Shown here: positions 6,969 through 12,797 of the stretch, in pieces
Position numbering within the stretch: position 1 is the first letter of the stretch
Layout: every line of letters begins with the position of its first letter
Assembly: GCA_035380045.1 (NCBI GenBank)
Contig: DAOSWM010000073.1
Location: forward strand, 1 to 12,797
Source: DAOSWM01 sp035380045
GTDB taxonomy: Bacteria > Bacteroidota > Bacteroidia > Bacteroidales > Tenuifilaceae
Length of the DNA stretch: 12,797 bases
Reading direction: 5' to 3'
The notes under the pieces: model-generated
The model's input: the letters and a program-made list of their open reading frames with translations, nothing else
The model's database searches: none
Told to the model about the DNA's origin: nothing
Translations under genes and position numbers: made by a program

Positions 6969-7910
6969 ATGGATTCCAAAACAGACAAGCAGATTCTTGT
7001 TGCAGGTGCAACCGGCTTAATTGGAACAGAGTTGGTTAAATCTCTTGTTTCAATAGGCTACAAGGTTTTAGTGCTTACCCGAAACCCCGACAAAGTTATT
7101 GCAACCTTCCCTCAGGGGGTGGGTTGCCTTGAGTGGACCGGAGATTTTTCTACGTCTCTAGTACGGGAAGTTGAAAAAAGTTATGCTGTTGTTAACCTGG
7201 CCGGGGAAGGGATAGCCCAAAAACGTTGGACAAAAAAACGGCGTACTCAGTTAGTTCGTAGCAGGTTGGGAACAACCCGTTCGTTGGCGAAGGCATGTGG
7301 CTTCGCAAATCCAAAACCTACGGTTTTTATTCAAGCATCGGCTATTGGCTATTATCCAAATTCAAGTTCAGCCATTTTCACAGAGGAATCAGAAGCAGGA
7401 ACCTCATTCCTTTCCAGGTTAACGGCCGATTGGGAGAAGGTGGCATACAACGAGGTCCCCGAACAAATTCGTCTTGTAATTATCAGAACGGGCATTGTAC
7501 TTTCCACAAGGGGAGGAATGCTTAAAAAAATGATACTCCCAATAAAAATGAATTTGGGTGCTTGGTTTGGAAGTGGGAAACAGATGGTTTCGTGGATTCA
7601 TATTCACGACGAGGTAAATGCGATACTTTATTTGCTATGTAACCCTAATCTTTCAGGTGTTTTCAACCTTGTTGCTCCAAAACCTACTACTCAAAAGGCC
7701 TTTGTAAAAAACATGGGAATACAACTTCACAGGCTCGCCTTCATGAGCATCCCTTCGTTTGTAGTTAAACTTATTTATGGTAGTATGGGAAAGGAGTTGC
7801 TTCTTTCAGGACAGAATGTTGAAGCCAAAAGGTTAGTTGAATCGGGATTCGAATTCTCATTCCCAGACCTATCACTGGCAATAGCAGATTTTTTTAGGAT
7901 GAAAAATTAG
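6969..7910 (+). CDS. TIGR01777-type NAD(P)-binding epimerase-like protein (YfcH family)
   Basis: A 313-aa cytoplasmic protein of the extended short-chain dehydrogenase superfamily. A Rossmann nucleotide-binding motif GATGLIG is at residues 13-19. The family's VNLAGEGIAQKRWT segment with a following SR..TTRSL is present, as is the SAIGYY motif carrying the catalytic-type tyrosine and WIHIHDEV near the middle. The C-terminus is DUF1731-like (KELLLSGQNVEAKRL, then GFEF..PDLS). This matches the YfcH/TIGR01777 family in order and length; the substrate of these proteins is not established. The frame opens at a TTG (6933) that overlaps the end of the lipoprotein gene, but the ATG at 6969 starts directly before the Rossmann fold and is preferred. 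It lies 28 nt after the lipoprotein stop and may be read through from that operon, though it has no obvious link to uptake. Confidence 0.9.
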   Translation: MDSKTDKQILVAGATGLIGTELVKSLVSIGYKVLVLTRNPDKVIATFPQGVGCLEWTGDFSTSLVREVEKSYAVVNLAGEGIAQKRWTKKRRTQLVRSRLGTTRSLAKACGFANPKPTVFIQASAIGYYPNSSSAIFTEESEAGTSFLSRLTADWEKVAYNEVPEQIRLVIIRTGIVLSTRGGMLKKMILPIKMNLGAWFGSGKQMVSWIHIHDEVNAILYLLCNPNLSGVFNLVAPKPTTQKAFVKNMGIQLHRLAFMSIPSFVVKLIYGSMGKELLLSGQNVEAKRLVESGFEFSFPDLSLAIADFFRMKN

Positions 7911-7947
7911 GTTGGGAAGAATGATATTGATCAACTATAAGCTAAAT

Positions 7948-7969
7948 ATCCAATAAAAATTGGATTTTT
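7948..7969 (+). terminator. Intrinsic terminator after the epimerase-like gene
   Basis: ATCCAAT (7948-7954), loop AAAA, ATTGGAT (7959-7965), then a run of T to 7969. The 7-bp perfect stem with a T tract lies 38 nt after the stop codon and closes the group of genes beginning at 3755. The stem is A/T-rich and so only moderately strong. Confidence 0.6.
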
Positions 7970-7992
7970 GGACTTCATGTATTGTACCTTTG
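7959..7992 (+). promoter_or_regulatory. Promoter of the tiny-lipoprotein genes
   Basis: TACCTTTG (7985-7992) is a perfect Bacteroidota -7 box, identical to that of the thiamine unit. The best -33 element, ATTG (7959-7962), is 22 nt upstream and falls in the descending arm of the preceding terminator. Transcription would start near 8000, leaving a leader of about 90 nt before the ATG at 8093. Confidence 0.5.
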
Positions 7993-8092
7993 AATTGTTA
8001 ATCTAACCTTTTTTACAGTTGGTCAAATTGTTCGAACTTTTTTAAGTATTTATAGTTTAATTTGAAGTGTACACATGATTTTTCAGAGTAAA

Positions 8093-8230
8093 ATGAGAAA
8101 GATTTTTTTTAGAGAAAAGGTATTATTTTTGATAGTTATCCTTTTTGTTGTTATATTTACATCCTGCCACAGCAGTGTTCCGTGTCCAGTTTATAGGGAT
8201 ATACCAGTTGGTAGTTTAGGTAACAAATAG
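8093..8230 (+). CDS. Tiny lipoprotein with CPxY motif, copy 1
   Basis: A 45-aa protein that is too short for usual ORF cut-offs. It begins MRKIFFREK, has a hydrophobic stretch (LFLIVILFVVIF) and a lipobox ending in TSC, so Cys25 is the likely lipidated residue, leaving a mature peptide of about 21 residues: C-H-S-S-V-P-C-P-V-Y and a short polar tail. The second cysteine sits in Cys-Pro-Val-Tyr. The next gene encodes a protein of the same size and plan with Cys-Pro-Ala-Tyr, which supports both as real genes. Upstream lies a good promoter match. Such a peptide would be anchored in the inner or outer membrane; its second Cys could form a disulphide or bind metal, but that is a guess. No function is known to me. 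Confidence 0.75.
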   Translation: MRKIFFREKVLFLIVILFVVIFTSCHSSVPCPVYRDIPVGSLGNK

Positions 8231-8273
8231 TTTTTTGGCTTAATTTTAAAGTTGTTTTACAAAATTTTGCATT

Positions 8274-8414
8274 ATGAAATCATCGAAGAGAAAGTTTGTT
8301 GTATTCCTTCTTCTCCTAGGAGTAGTTGCTATAATGGGTTCATGCGCAACAAAAAAAGTAGCATGTCCAGCTTACGCTAAAACCAATGTACAACAAACTC
8401 AGCAAAACAGCTAA
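8274..8414 (+). CDS. Tiny lipoprotein with CPxY motif, copy 2
   Basis: A 46-aa protein: positively charged start MKSSKRK, hydrophobic core VVFLLLLGVVAIM, lipobox GSC with Cys24, then A-T-K-K-V-A-C-P-A-Y and a Gln/Asn-rich tail. It is a paralogue of the protein encoded 43 nt upstream: same length, same lipoprotein plan, and a second cysteine in Cys-Pro-x-Tyr six or seven residues after the lipidated one. The stop codon is 52 nt before the start of the outer-membrane protein gene at 8467, and the three genes may form one unit. The reading frame of that next gene can be extended into this one, but only through a stretch without a signal peptide. Similar very small lipoproteins ending in CPAY-like tails seem to recur in Bacteroidota, to my recollection; their role is not known. 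Confidence 0.8.
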   Translation: MKSSKRKFVVFLLLLGVVAIMGSCATKKVACPAYAKTNVQQTQQNS

Positions 8415-8466
8415 GGTTATTCAGTACATTTTTTATTTAACAAATTTCTCCTGTTGCCGCTTGGTA

Positions 8467-9219
8467 ATGGAGAAGTTTTTTTTTGCCCTTACTCTTGCGT
8501 TGCTCCTACTTGTTTCCCCATTTAAAACAGTTGTTGCTCAAGGACAGATTGATTCGGTTAGGCTAGTAGTTTTTAACAACTACCATACATTCCCGGTTCA
8601 AATACACACAAACGGATACAGTTTGGGCTATGGTTTTTTGAAGTACAAAAACTATAGAACAAGAATTTCTTACCATGCTGATGTTTTTAACATCATTCAT
8701 CCCAAGGAAGATAGAATAACAAACCGATCGTATTCGGTTTCAAAATCGTACGTTTACGGGAAAATTAATTCATTTCTGGGTATTCGTATGGGTTACGGAT
8801 TAGATAGGAGGCTGGTTGAAAAATCGGAGATCGGAAGCATTGGCATATCACTAGTTTCATCGGCGGGCGCAATTGTTGGCTTTCAAAAGCCAATTTACTA
8901 CCAAATTATTTACCCACTTACTCCCTACTCGTTCGAGCTGCACGATGAACTTTTCGACCCAGAAACGCATACACCGGATAACATCTACAGCAAGGCCTCA
9001 TTTTTTAAGGGAATTGCTGATACGAAGCTGGTGCCGGGCCTCTTCCTGCAGTCGGCTTTCAGCTTCGATTATGGGAGAAGCAACGATTTCCTGAATCGCC
9101 TTGAAGTTGGCGTTATGCTCCAGGCTTACCTGAAAAAAATTGAGATAATGGCAGTTGCCCCGAATAGCCAACTATTCGGCTCATTCTTCATCTCATACCG
9201 CTTTGGCATAACCAAATAG
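8467..9219 (+). CDS. Conserved-looking exported protein, probably outer-membrane, unknown function
   Basis: A 250-aa protein. The ATG at 8467 is chosen over the in-frame ATG at 8386, because the latter lies inside the preceding lipoprotein gene and would bury the signal peptide (MEKFFFALTLALLLL..VVAQ, cleavage near residue 26). The mature part has alternating hydrophobic/polar stretches and many aromatic and glycine residues: NGYSLGYGFLKYKNY, SFLGIRMGYG, and a final FGSFFISYRFG that looks like a closing beta-strand. Charged motifs IIHPKED and DPETHTPDNIYSKA are distinctive and suggest a conserved family. I do not recognise a characterised member. An outer-membrane barrel or barrel-associated protein is likely from composition. 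It follows two tiny lipoproteins that may work with it. Confidence 0.75.
   Translation: MEKFFFALTLALLLLVSPFKTVVAQGQIDSVRLVVFNNYHTFPVQIHTNGYSLGYGFLKYKNYRTRISYHADVFNIIHPKEDRITNRSYSVSKSYVYGKINSFLGIRMGYGLDRRLVEKSEIGSIGISLVSSAGAIVGFQKPIYYQIIYPLTPYSFELHDELFDPETHTPDNIYSKASFFKGIADTKLVPGLFLQSAFSFDYGRSNDFLNRLEVGVMLQAYLKKIEIMAVAPNSQLFGSFFISYRFGITK
9160..9179 (+). other. Perfect 8-bp hairpin inside the 3' end of the exported-protein gene
   Basis: CCGAATAG (9160-9167), loop CCAA, CTATTCGG (9172-9179). The stem is perfect and includes four G/C pairs, lies about 40 nt before the stop codon and has no T tract. It may protect the 3' end of the mRNA or be chance within coding sequence. Confidence 0.45.
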
Positions 9220-9289
9220 CCAAATATTTTCCTTTTTCATAATATATTAGGTATTTTCGCTTCCGAATTTATAATCAAAAAATATTGCA

Positions 9290-10270
9290 ATGAATTTTTC
9301 AGAAAAAGAATTATATGATGCTTCACTGATTGCCCTAAGGGATTGTATGGGTCTTAAAATGAATGAAACACTTTTAATAATAACCGATGAAACCCGAAGG
9401 GAAATTGGCTCAGCCCTACACAAGGCAGGGAAAGAGCTGTGCAACGAGTCGATGGTTGTTGAAATGAAATCGAGGGAAATAAATGGGCAGGAACCACCCA
9501 CGGCCATTGCTGAACTAATGAAAATGGTTGATGTGGTAGTTTGCCCAACCGCAAAATCGCTTACGCATACCAACGCGCGCCGCGAAGCATCGAAGGTAGG
9601 GGTTCGGGTTGGAACCATGCCGGGAATCACTGTCGATACAATGGTACGCTGCTTAAACGCCGATTACGAAAAAATTGTTGGCCTAACCAACTATATCGCC
9701 AAGAAGCTTGAGGGCGTAAAAACCATTCGGGTTGTTACCGAGAAGGGAACCGATGTAACTATGCCGGTTGAGAGCAGAATGATTATTCCGAGTCGTGGTG
9801 TGCTTAGGGAAAAAGGTGAAGGAGGAAACCTTCCTTCAGGCGAAGTTTTTTTAGCACCTTGGGAAGATAAAACCAACGGACGAGTTGTGGTTGATGGCTC
9901 AATGGCCAGCGTTGGACTTTGCGAAACACCAATAACTATTGATATTGTAAACGGTTACGCCGAAACTGTTACAGGTGGTGAAGAGGCTAAAAAGCTGGTG
10001 GAACTATTTGAAAAATCGGGTCGTGAAGCGCGTGCCGTTGCCGAGTTCGGTATCGGAACCAACTATAAAGCGAAGCTGATTGGAATGATACTTGAGGACG
10101 AGAAGGTGCTTGGTACCATTCATATTGCCTTTGGCAATAATATTACCATGGGAGGTAAAATTTCTGTTAGCAGCCATCTCGATGGGCTGGTTAAGGAACC
10201 CGACGTTTACTTCGACGATGAGCTGGTAATGAAAAAAGGGAAAATGCTGGGTTTTGAAATGAATGTTTAG
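9290..10270 (+). CDS. M29-family metallo-aminopeptidase
   Basis: A 326-aa cytoplasmic protein related to peptidase family M29 (aminopeptidases T/S, PepS), which remove N-terminal residues from peptides with two metal ions. The family's metal-site motifs appear in order: NLPSGEVF with Glu185, AEFGIGTN with Glu252, GTIHIAFG with His278, and SSHLDG with His296 and Asp298. No signal peptide is present. The protein is shorter than the classical members of around 400 aa; the N-terminal part is the compact one, as in a subgroup that also includes the ring-cleaving enzyme NicX, so peptidase activity is likely but not certain. The ATG at 9290 follows a 70-nt gap, and the frame has no better upstream start. 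A small membrane-protein gene begins 10 nt after its stop. Confidence 0.88.
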   Translation: MNFSEKELYDASLIALRDCMGLKMNETLLIITDETRREIGSALHKAGKELCNESMVVEMKSREINGQEPPTAIAELMKMVDVVVCPTAKSLTHTNARREASKVGVRVGTMPGITVDTMVRCLNADYEKIVGLTNYIAKKLEGVKTIRVVTEKGTDVTMPVESRMIIPSRGVLREKGEGGNLPSGEVFLAPWEDKTNGRVVVDGSMASVGLCETPITIDIVNGYAETVTGGEEAKKLVELFEKSGREARAVAEFGIGTNYKAKLIGMILEDEKVLGTIHIAFGNNITMGGKISVSSHLDGLVKEPDVYFDDELVMKKGKMLGFEMNV

Positions 10271-10280
10271 CTTTCAGCTA

Positions 10281-10439
10281 ATGAAAAAGTTTCTGGATAG
10301 ATTTAAAGCCCTCACACCCACCGAAATGCTTTTGCTGGGAACGGTTGTTGTTCTTGTAATACTAATAATAGTTAGGTGGGGATGGATATCGGACGAACTG
10401 GTTGAGTCGTTTAATAATCTCTTTAAAAAAAGGAGTTAG
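10281..10439 (+). CDS. Small single-span membrane protein (52 aa)
   Basis: A 52-aa protein starting 10 nt after the aminopeptidase stop, so probably translated from the same mRNA. It begins MKKFLDRFKALTPTEM, a basic amphipathic head. One transmembrane segment follows at about residues 17-31 (LLLGTVVVLVILIIV), then RWGWISDEL and a basic end (FKKRS). There is no cleavable signal or lipobox, so it would stay in the inner membrane. A clean start, intact frame, tight spacing and a following terminator-like hairpin support a real gene. No family is recognised. Confidence 0.7.
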   Translation: MKKFLDRFKALTPTEMLLLGTVVVLVILIIVRWGWISDELVESFNNLFKKRS

Positions 10440-10452
10440 TTTTCTCCCTTTT
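10428..10452 (+). terminator. Possible terminator after the small membrane-protein gene
   Basis: AAAAGGAG (10428-10435) can pair with CTCC-C-TTTT (10444-10452) with one bulged C and an 8-nt loop. It overlaps the stop codon of the 52-aa gene and ends in T. The stem is weak. Confidence 0.4.
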
Positions 10453-10618
10453 AATTTCTAACTCATTAGTTAGTTGAATCATAAACAACTTATGGTTTTT
10501 TATATATGTTTACAAATGCTGTTTTGTTTTACTTGCTATGAAAATTAATGAAATAAATGGCATCTTTGAATAATAAAATGTTATTGAAAAGTGGGTTTTG
10601 CAACCATCTTTTATTAGC

Positions 10619-10650
10619 TTATTTGTGTTATTAAGCTTCATAACAAATAA
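10619..10650. terminator. AT-rich stem-loop, possible bidirectional terminator
   Basis: TTATTTG..TTAT (10619-10631, with a TG bulge) pairs with ATAACAAATAA (10640-10650) around an 8-nt loop, giving 11 base pairs. Only A/T pairs plus two G/C pairs make it weak. It could end transcription from the left or be a regulatory structure ahead of the next gene. Confidence 0.3.
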
Positions 10651-10681
10651 AAATTTTCATTCAAATATCCTTGTCATTGGT

Positions 10682-10722
10682 TACCATTCCGTTTTGTTAA
10701 AGGAATAGAGTACCATTTCGTT
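10682..10722 (+). repeat. Pair of 12-bp direct repeats upstream of the barrel gene
   Basis: TACCATTCCGTT (10682-10693) and TACCATTTCGTT (10711-10722) differ at one base and start 29 bp apart, 47 bp before the next ATG at the nearer copy. Spacing near three helical turns would suit a regulator binding site on one face of the DNA, but no regulator is known here. Confidence 0.45.
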
Positions 10723-10768
10723 CAGTAGATAGTTAATTTGCAGGTATAACAACTTTAAAGATGAAAAA

Positions 10769-11551
10769 ATGAAAACAAGATTGGTTGTAATAAGTTTCTT
10801 CCTTTTTTCTCAGGTGTATTCTTTTGCACAAGATGAGTTGTATAATCCGAGACCGTTTGTAATTCCTGTTCATGATAGTAAAAATCAACTTCATTTATCA
10901 ACCGGTTATTCGTTTTCAATTGATAAGGGTGGTGTTGATGCAAATCTGTCATACTCAATTAGTTCTAGAATAGCAGTTTTTGGATCTGTAACTTATAATC
11001 CATTTTCCTTTAAGCGTAATAGTTCAGGTAATTTTTTTGATCGTTCTTTTCATTACGATTACAATAACCTTTGCACTACATTTGGTGCAGAGTATTTTAA
11101 GACTTGGCCTAGCAGCTTTGTAAATATATTAGAAGCACAGCTTGGCTTTGGTTACTCAAAGTACGATAGATTATCATATGCAACAATAGACGGACTTTTT
11201 GATGAAAGAACAGAATACAATTATAGTAGAACATTTTTCCAAGTTTCAGCATCAAAAATACTTCAGCATTTTGAGCTATCTCTTGCATTAAGAGCAACAT
11301 TTGTAAACTTTGGTGATTATAAATGGTACGAAATTAGTGGCCCTGGATATGAGGAGGATTCTCAAATCGAATCAAAGTTCTACGTTGAACCTTTACTTGG
11401 CGGAAGCTACTTGATTCGGAAAATTAAAATTAATCTTCAAGCAGGAGGATTCATGAAGAAATATCAGGATAATAGCAGTGGTTTTGAAACTTATTCAATT
11501 AGCAAAACTTTATTTCTGAGAATTGCAATTCAATACAACTTTTTACTGTAG
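10769..11551 (+). CDS. Outer-membrane beta-barrel protein, unknown function
   Basis: A 260-aa exported protein. The signal peptide covers residues 1 to about 20 (MKTRLVVISFFLFSQVYSFA, then QDE). The mature part is a series of alternating, aromatic-rich strands separated by charged turns: LHLSTGYSFSI, VDANLSYSIS, RIAVFGSVTYNPF, EAQLGFGYSKY, KINLQAGGFMKKY, and a last strand LRIAIQYNFLL. This is the plan of a small outer-membrane barrel of about ten to twelve strands. No named family is recognised. The ATG is preceded by AAAGATGAAAAA, weakly purine-rich. Codons are noticeably A/T-richer than in the flanking aminopeptidase and radical SAM genes (judged by eye), so a different history is possible. 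The radical SAM gene starts 20 nt after its stop and may be co-transcribed. Confidence 0.75.
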   Translation: MKTRLVVISFFLFSQVYSFAQDELYNPRPFVIPVHDSKNQLHLSTGYSFSIDKGGVDANLSYSISSRIAVFGSVTYNPFSFKRNSSGNFFDRSFHYDYNNLCTTFGAEYFKTWPSSFVNILEAQLGFGYSKYDRLSYATIDGLFDERTEYNYSRTFFQVSASKILQHFELSLALRATFVNFGDYKWYEISGPGYEEDSQIESKFYVEPLLGGSYLIRKIKINLQAGGFMKKYQDNSSGFETYSISKTLFLRIAIQYNFLL

Positions 11552-11571
11552 TGAGATTTTAAGGATAAGAT

Positions 11572-12735
11572 ATGGACAATGGAAGAGAAATACATAGTAT
11601 GAAAATTAGTGATTGCTACCGTTTGCCGTGGACTGAACTCGATAACCCTAACGGGTGGATAGAGCCAACCACTCTCTGTAACATAGCGTGTCCGGGTTGC
11701 TACCGGGGGATTGACAGGCCGGAGCATAGACCAAAGCATCTCGGGCTGGCCGAGCTTAAGTCGCAAATCGATTGGTTTAAAACCAAACGAAACGTTCATA
11801 CCATTTCCATTGCCGGTGGAGAACCGTTGATGTACCCTCAAATTATTGAGCTTATTGAATACGCCGTGGGCAAGAACCTACGTACGATGCTCTATACCAA
11901 TGGCGTACTTCTTGATGCCGAAATGGCAGAGAAGCTGGCTGCTGCCGGTTTAACGCAGGTGGTGGTGCATACCGACAGGTTTCAGTCGCGCCCCGATTTG
12001 AAGAGGGATGAATCGCACATTAAACTCCGCGAAAAGTACGTTGAAATTGTACGGAATTTCCCAACGCTCAGGCTGGGGTTCATTCAACCCATTTCAGCCG
12101 ACTGCAACGGCGAGTTATTCACCGTAATGGAGTTCCTTGAGAAAAATATCGATGTTGTTAACCTGATGGTTTTCACGCTGTATAGGAATATTTGTTGGAC
12201 CGAGAGTTGCTCTAAAGAGCTAAATACCGATATTACAGTTCAGAACCTTATTGATAACATTCGGAAGGGCTACGAGTACGTGCCTGCTGCGTACCTACCA
12301 GCCACAGGAAACTCAAACGAGTTTGCCTGGTTGTTTGCCCAACGGGTTGGATTGCCGGGAAAAATTTTCGGGTATTTCTCTCCCTCATTCTATGCGTTTG
12401 CACACAAACGATACAGGAGAAAAAGTGGTCGTCACCTTTTTATCAGCAGGATAAATTCCATACAAGTTTCAAGTTTGGCCCAATTTGTTCTTCGGAAATC
12501 GGTGCGAAAAATTGTGTTTAATTACCTGAAATATCGAAAGACAAATAAGGAAATTGAAAAGAATAAACTTTTTTTCCAAACCCTTCTGATTATTCGTGGC
12601 CCCGAGAAACGTTCGGGGAAATGGGATTTGTGTAACGGTTGCCCCGACCGGATGATTTATAACGGCAAACTGGTTCCGTCCTGTATTCTTGAGGATTTGC
12701 GAGGCAAAGACCTAGCTGATTATAATAATTTATAA
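11572..12735 (+). CDS. Radical SAM protein with C-terminal cysteine cluster
   Basis: A 387-aa cytoplasmic radical S-adenosylmethionine enzyme. The [4Fe-4S] site is CNIACPGC (Cys36, Cys40, Cys43; CxxxCxxC), preceded by WIEPTT. The SAM-binding GGEP motif is at 82-85 and a TNG turn at about 113-115. The C-terminus has C-x2-C-x13-C (Cys354, Cys357, Cys371), resembling a truncated SPASM/Twitch auxiliary-cluster region as found in peptide- and carbohydrate-modifying members. Between about residues 245 and 330 is a basic, aromatic stretch not typical of the core barrel. The first ATG, preceded by AAGGAT, is taken; an alternative ATG at 11599 would shorten it by nine residues and keeps all motifs. 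No substrate peptide or maturation partner is next to it; the upstream neighbour is an outer-membrane barrel gene. The reaction is unknown. Confidence 0.85.
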   Translation: MDNGREIHSMKISDCYRLPWTELDNPNGWIEPTTLCNIACPGCYRGIDRPEHRPKHLGLAELKSQIDWFKTKRNVHTISIAGGEPLMYPQIIELIEYAVGKNLRTMLYTNGVLLDAEMAEKLAAAGLTQVVVHTDRFQSRPDLKRDESHIKLREKYVEIVRNFPTLRLGFIQPISADCNGELFTVMEFLEKNIDVVNLMVFTLYRNICWTESCSKELNTDITVQNLIDNIRKGYEYVPAAYLPATGNSNEFAWLFAQRVGLPGKIFGYFSPSFYAFAHKRYRRKSGRHLFISRINSIQVSSLAQFVLRKSVRKIVFNYLKYRKTNKEIEKNKLFFQTLLIIRGPEKRSGKWDLCNGCPDRMIYNGKLVPSCILEDLRGKDLADYNNL

Positions 12736-12743
12736 AACAACAT

Positions 12744-12797
12744 AACCTCAACCTCAACCTCAACCTCAACCTCAACCTCAACCTCAACCTCAACCTC
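12744..12797. repeat. Nine perfect copies of AACCTC reaching the window end
   Basis: The last 54 bases are exactly nine tandem copies of the hexamer AACCTC (complement GAGGTT), beginning 8 nt after the radical SAM stop codon and running to the final base. The true array length is therefore unknown. All units are identical, unlike the degenerate heptamers at the other end of the window. Perfect short tandem arrays often break assemblies, so this may be a contig end. Confidence 0.95.

Larger units (their letters stand above)
10440..10768. other. AT-rich intergenic region without a gene
   Basis: About 330 nt without a convincing ORF on either strand. It holds the tail of a terminator-like hairpin, an AT-rich stem-loop at 10619-10650, and two near-identical 12-bp direct repeats at 10682-10693 and 10711-10722. 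TTAATTTG at 10733-10740 is one base off the -7 consensus for the gene at 10769 but lacks a -33 box at the right distance. Confidence 0.6.

Noticed and set aside
8386..8466. Upstream ATG for the exported protein at 8467
   Set aside because: It lies inside the second tiny lipoprotein gene and would place 27 residues before the signal peptide.
10492..10548. Short ORF of 18 codons in the intergenic region
   Set aside because: Too short, Cys/Phe-rich by base composition, with no ribosome-binding site or similarity to the tiny lipoproteins.
12590..12793. Minus-strand ORF beginning with repeated Arg-Leu codons
   Set aside because: Its N-terminus is only the translated hexamer array and the rest is antisense to the radical SAM gene, whose iron-sulphur cysteines fix the true strand.
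12744..12797. Telomere of a linear replicon or eukaryotic DNA
   Set aside because: The hexamer is telomere-like in period only. All genes are bacterial, the array is short, and simple repeats are found elsewhere in the window.

Overview
The window looks like chromosomal DNA of a member of the Bacteroidota, probably of the Bacteroidales type. The evidence is: two TonB-dependent receptors with the N-terminal carboxypeptidase-regulatory-like extension typical of this phylum; several short lipoproteins and outer-membrane barrels; AT-rich intergenic DNA; and promoter matches to the Bacteroidota consensus (TTTG, about 20 nt, TAnnTTTG) instead of the sigma-70 type. No rRNA, tRNA, CRISPR array, transposase or phage gene was found.

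Left part (1-3570, minus strand): a thiamine-uptake unit read right to left. It has a strong promoter match (3539-3570), a complete TPP riboswitch aptamer (3450-3528), a possible Shine-Dalgarno-sequestering stem, a TonB-dependent receptor (882-3335) and a PnuC-family inner-membrane transporter, very likely PnuT (171-761). The receptor would carry thiamine or its phosphates over the outer membrane and PnuT over the inner membrane. The gap between the two genes is almost entirely degenerate 7-bp units with an inverted repeat at its ends, and a second heptamer array overlaps the pnuT stop codon.

Middle part (3700-7970, plus strand): a second TonB-dependent receptor of unknown substrate, transcribed divergently from the first. 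It is followed by a lipoprotein carrying a D-A-I-T-G-A-T motif and by a TIGR01777-type NAD(P)-binding epimerase-like protein. A good intrinsic terminator closes the group.

Right part (7959-12797, plus strand): a promoter lies on top of that terminator. It is followed by two tiny paralogous lipoproteins (45 and 46 aa) that share a Cys-Pro-x-Tyr motif and are absent from a list of long ORFs, and by a conserved-looking outer-membrane protein. Next come an M29-family aminopeptidase and a 52-aa single-span membrane protein. An AT-rich gap of about 330 nt follows, then an outer-membrane barrel protein and a radical SAM protein with three extra C-terminal cysteines. The window ends inside nine perfect copies of a 6-bp repeat, where an assembly could easily have broken.

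The best candidates for something undescribed are the paired tiny CPxY lipoproteins, the heptamer element between the thiamine genes, and the radical SAM/outer-membrane protein pair. Apart from the thiamine unit, no complete pathway can be named.
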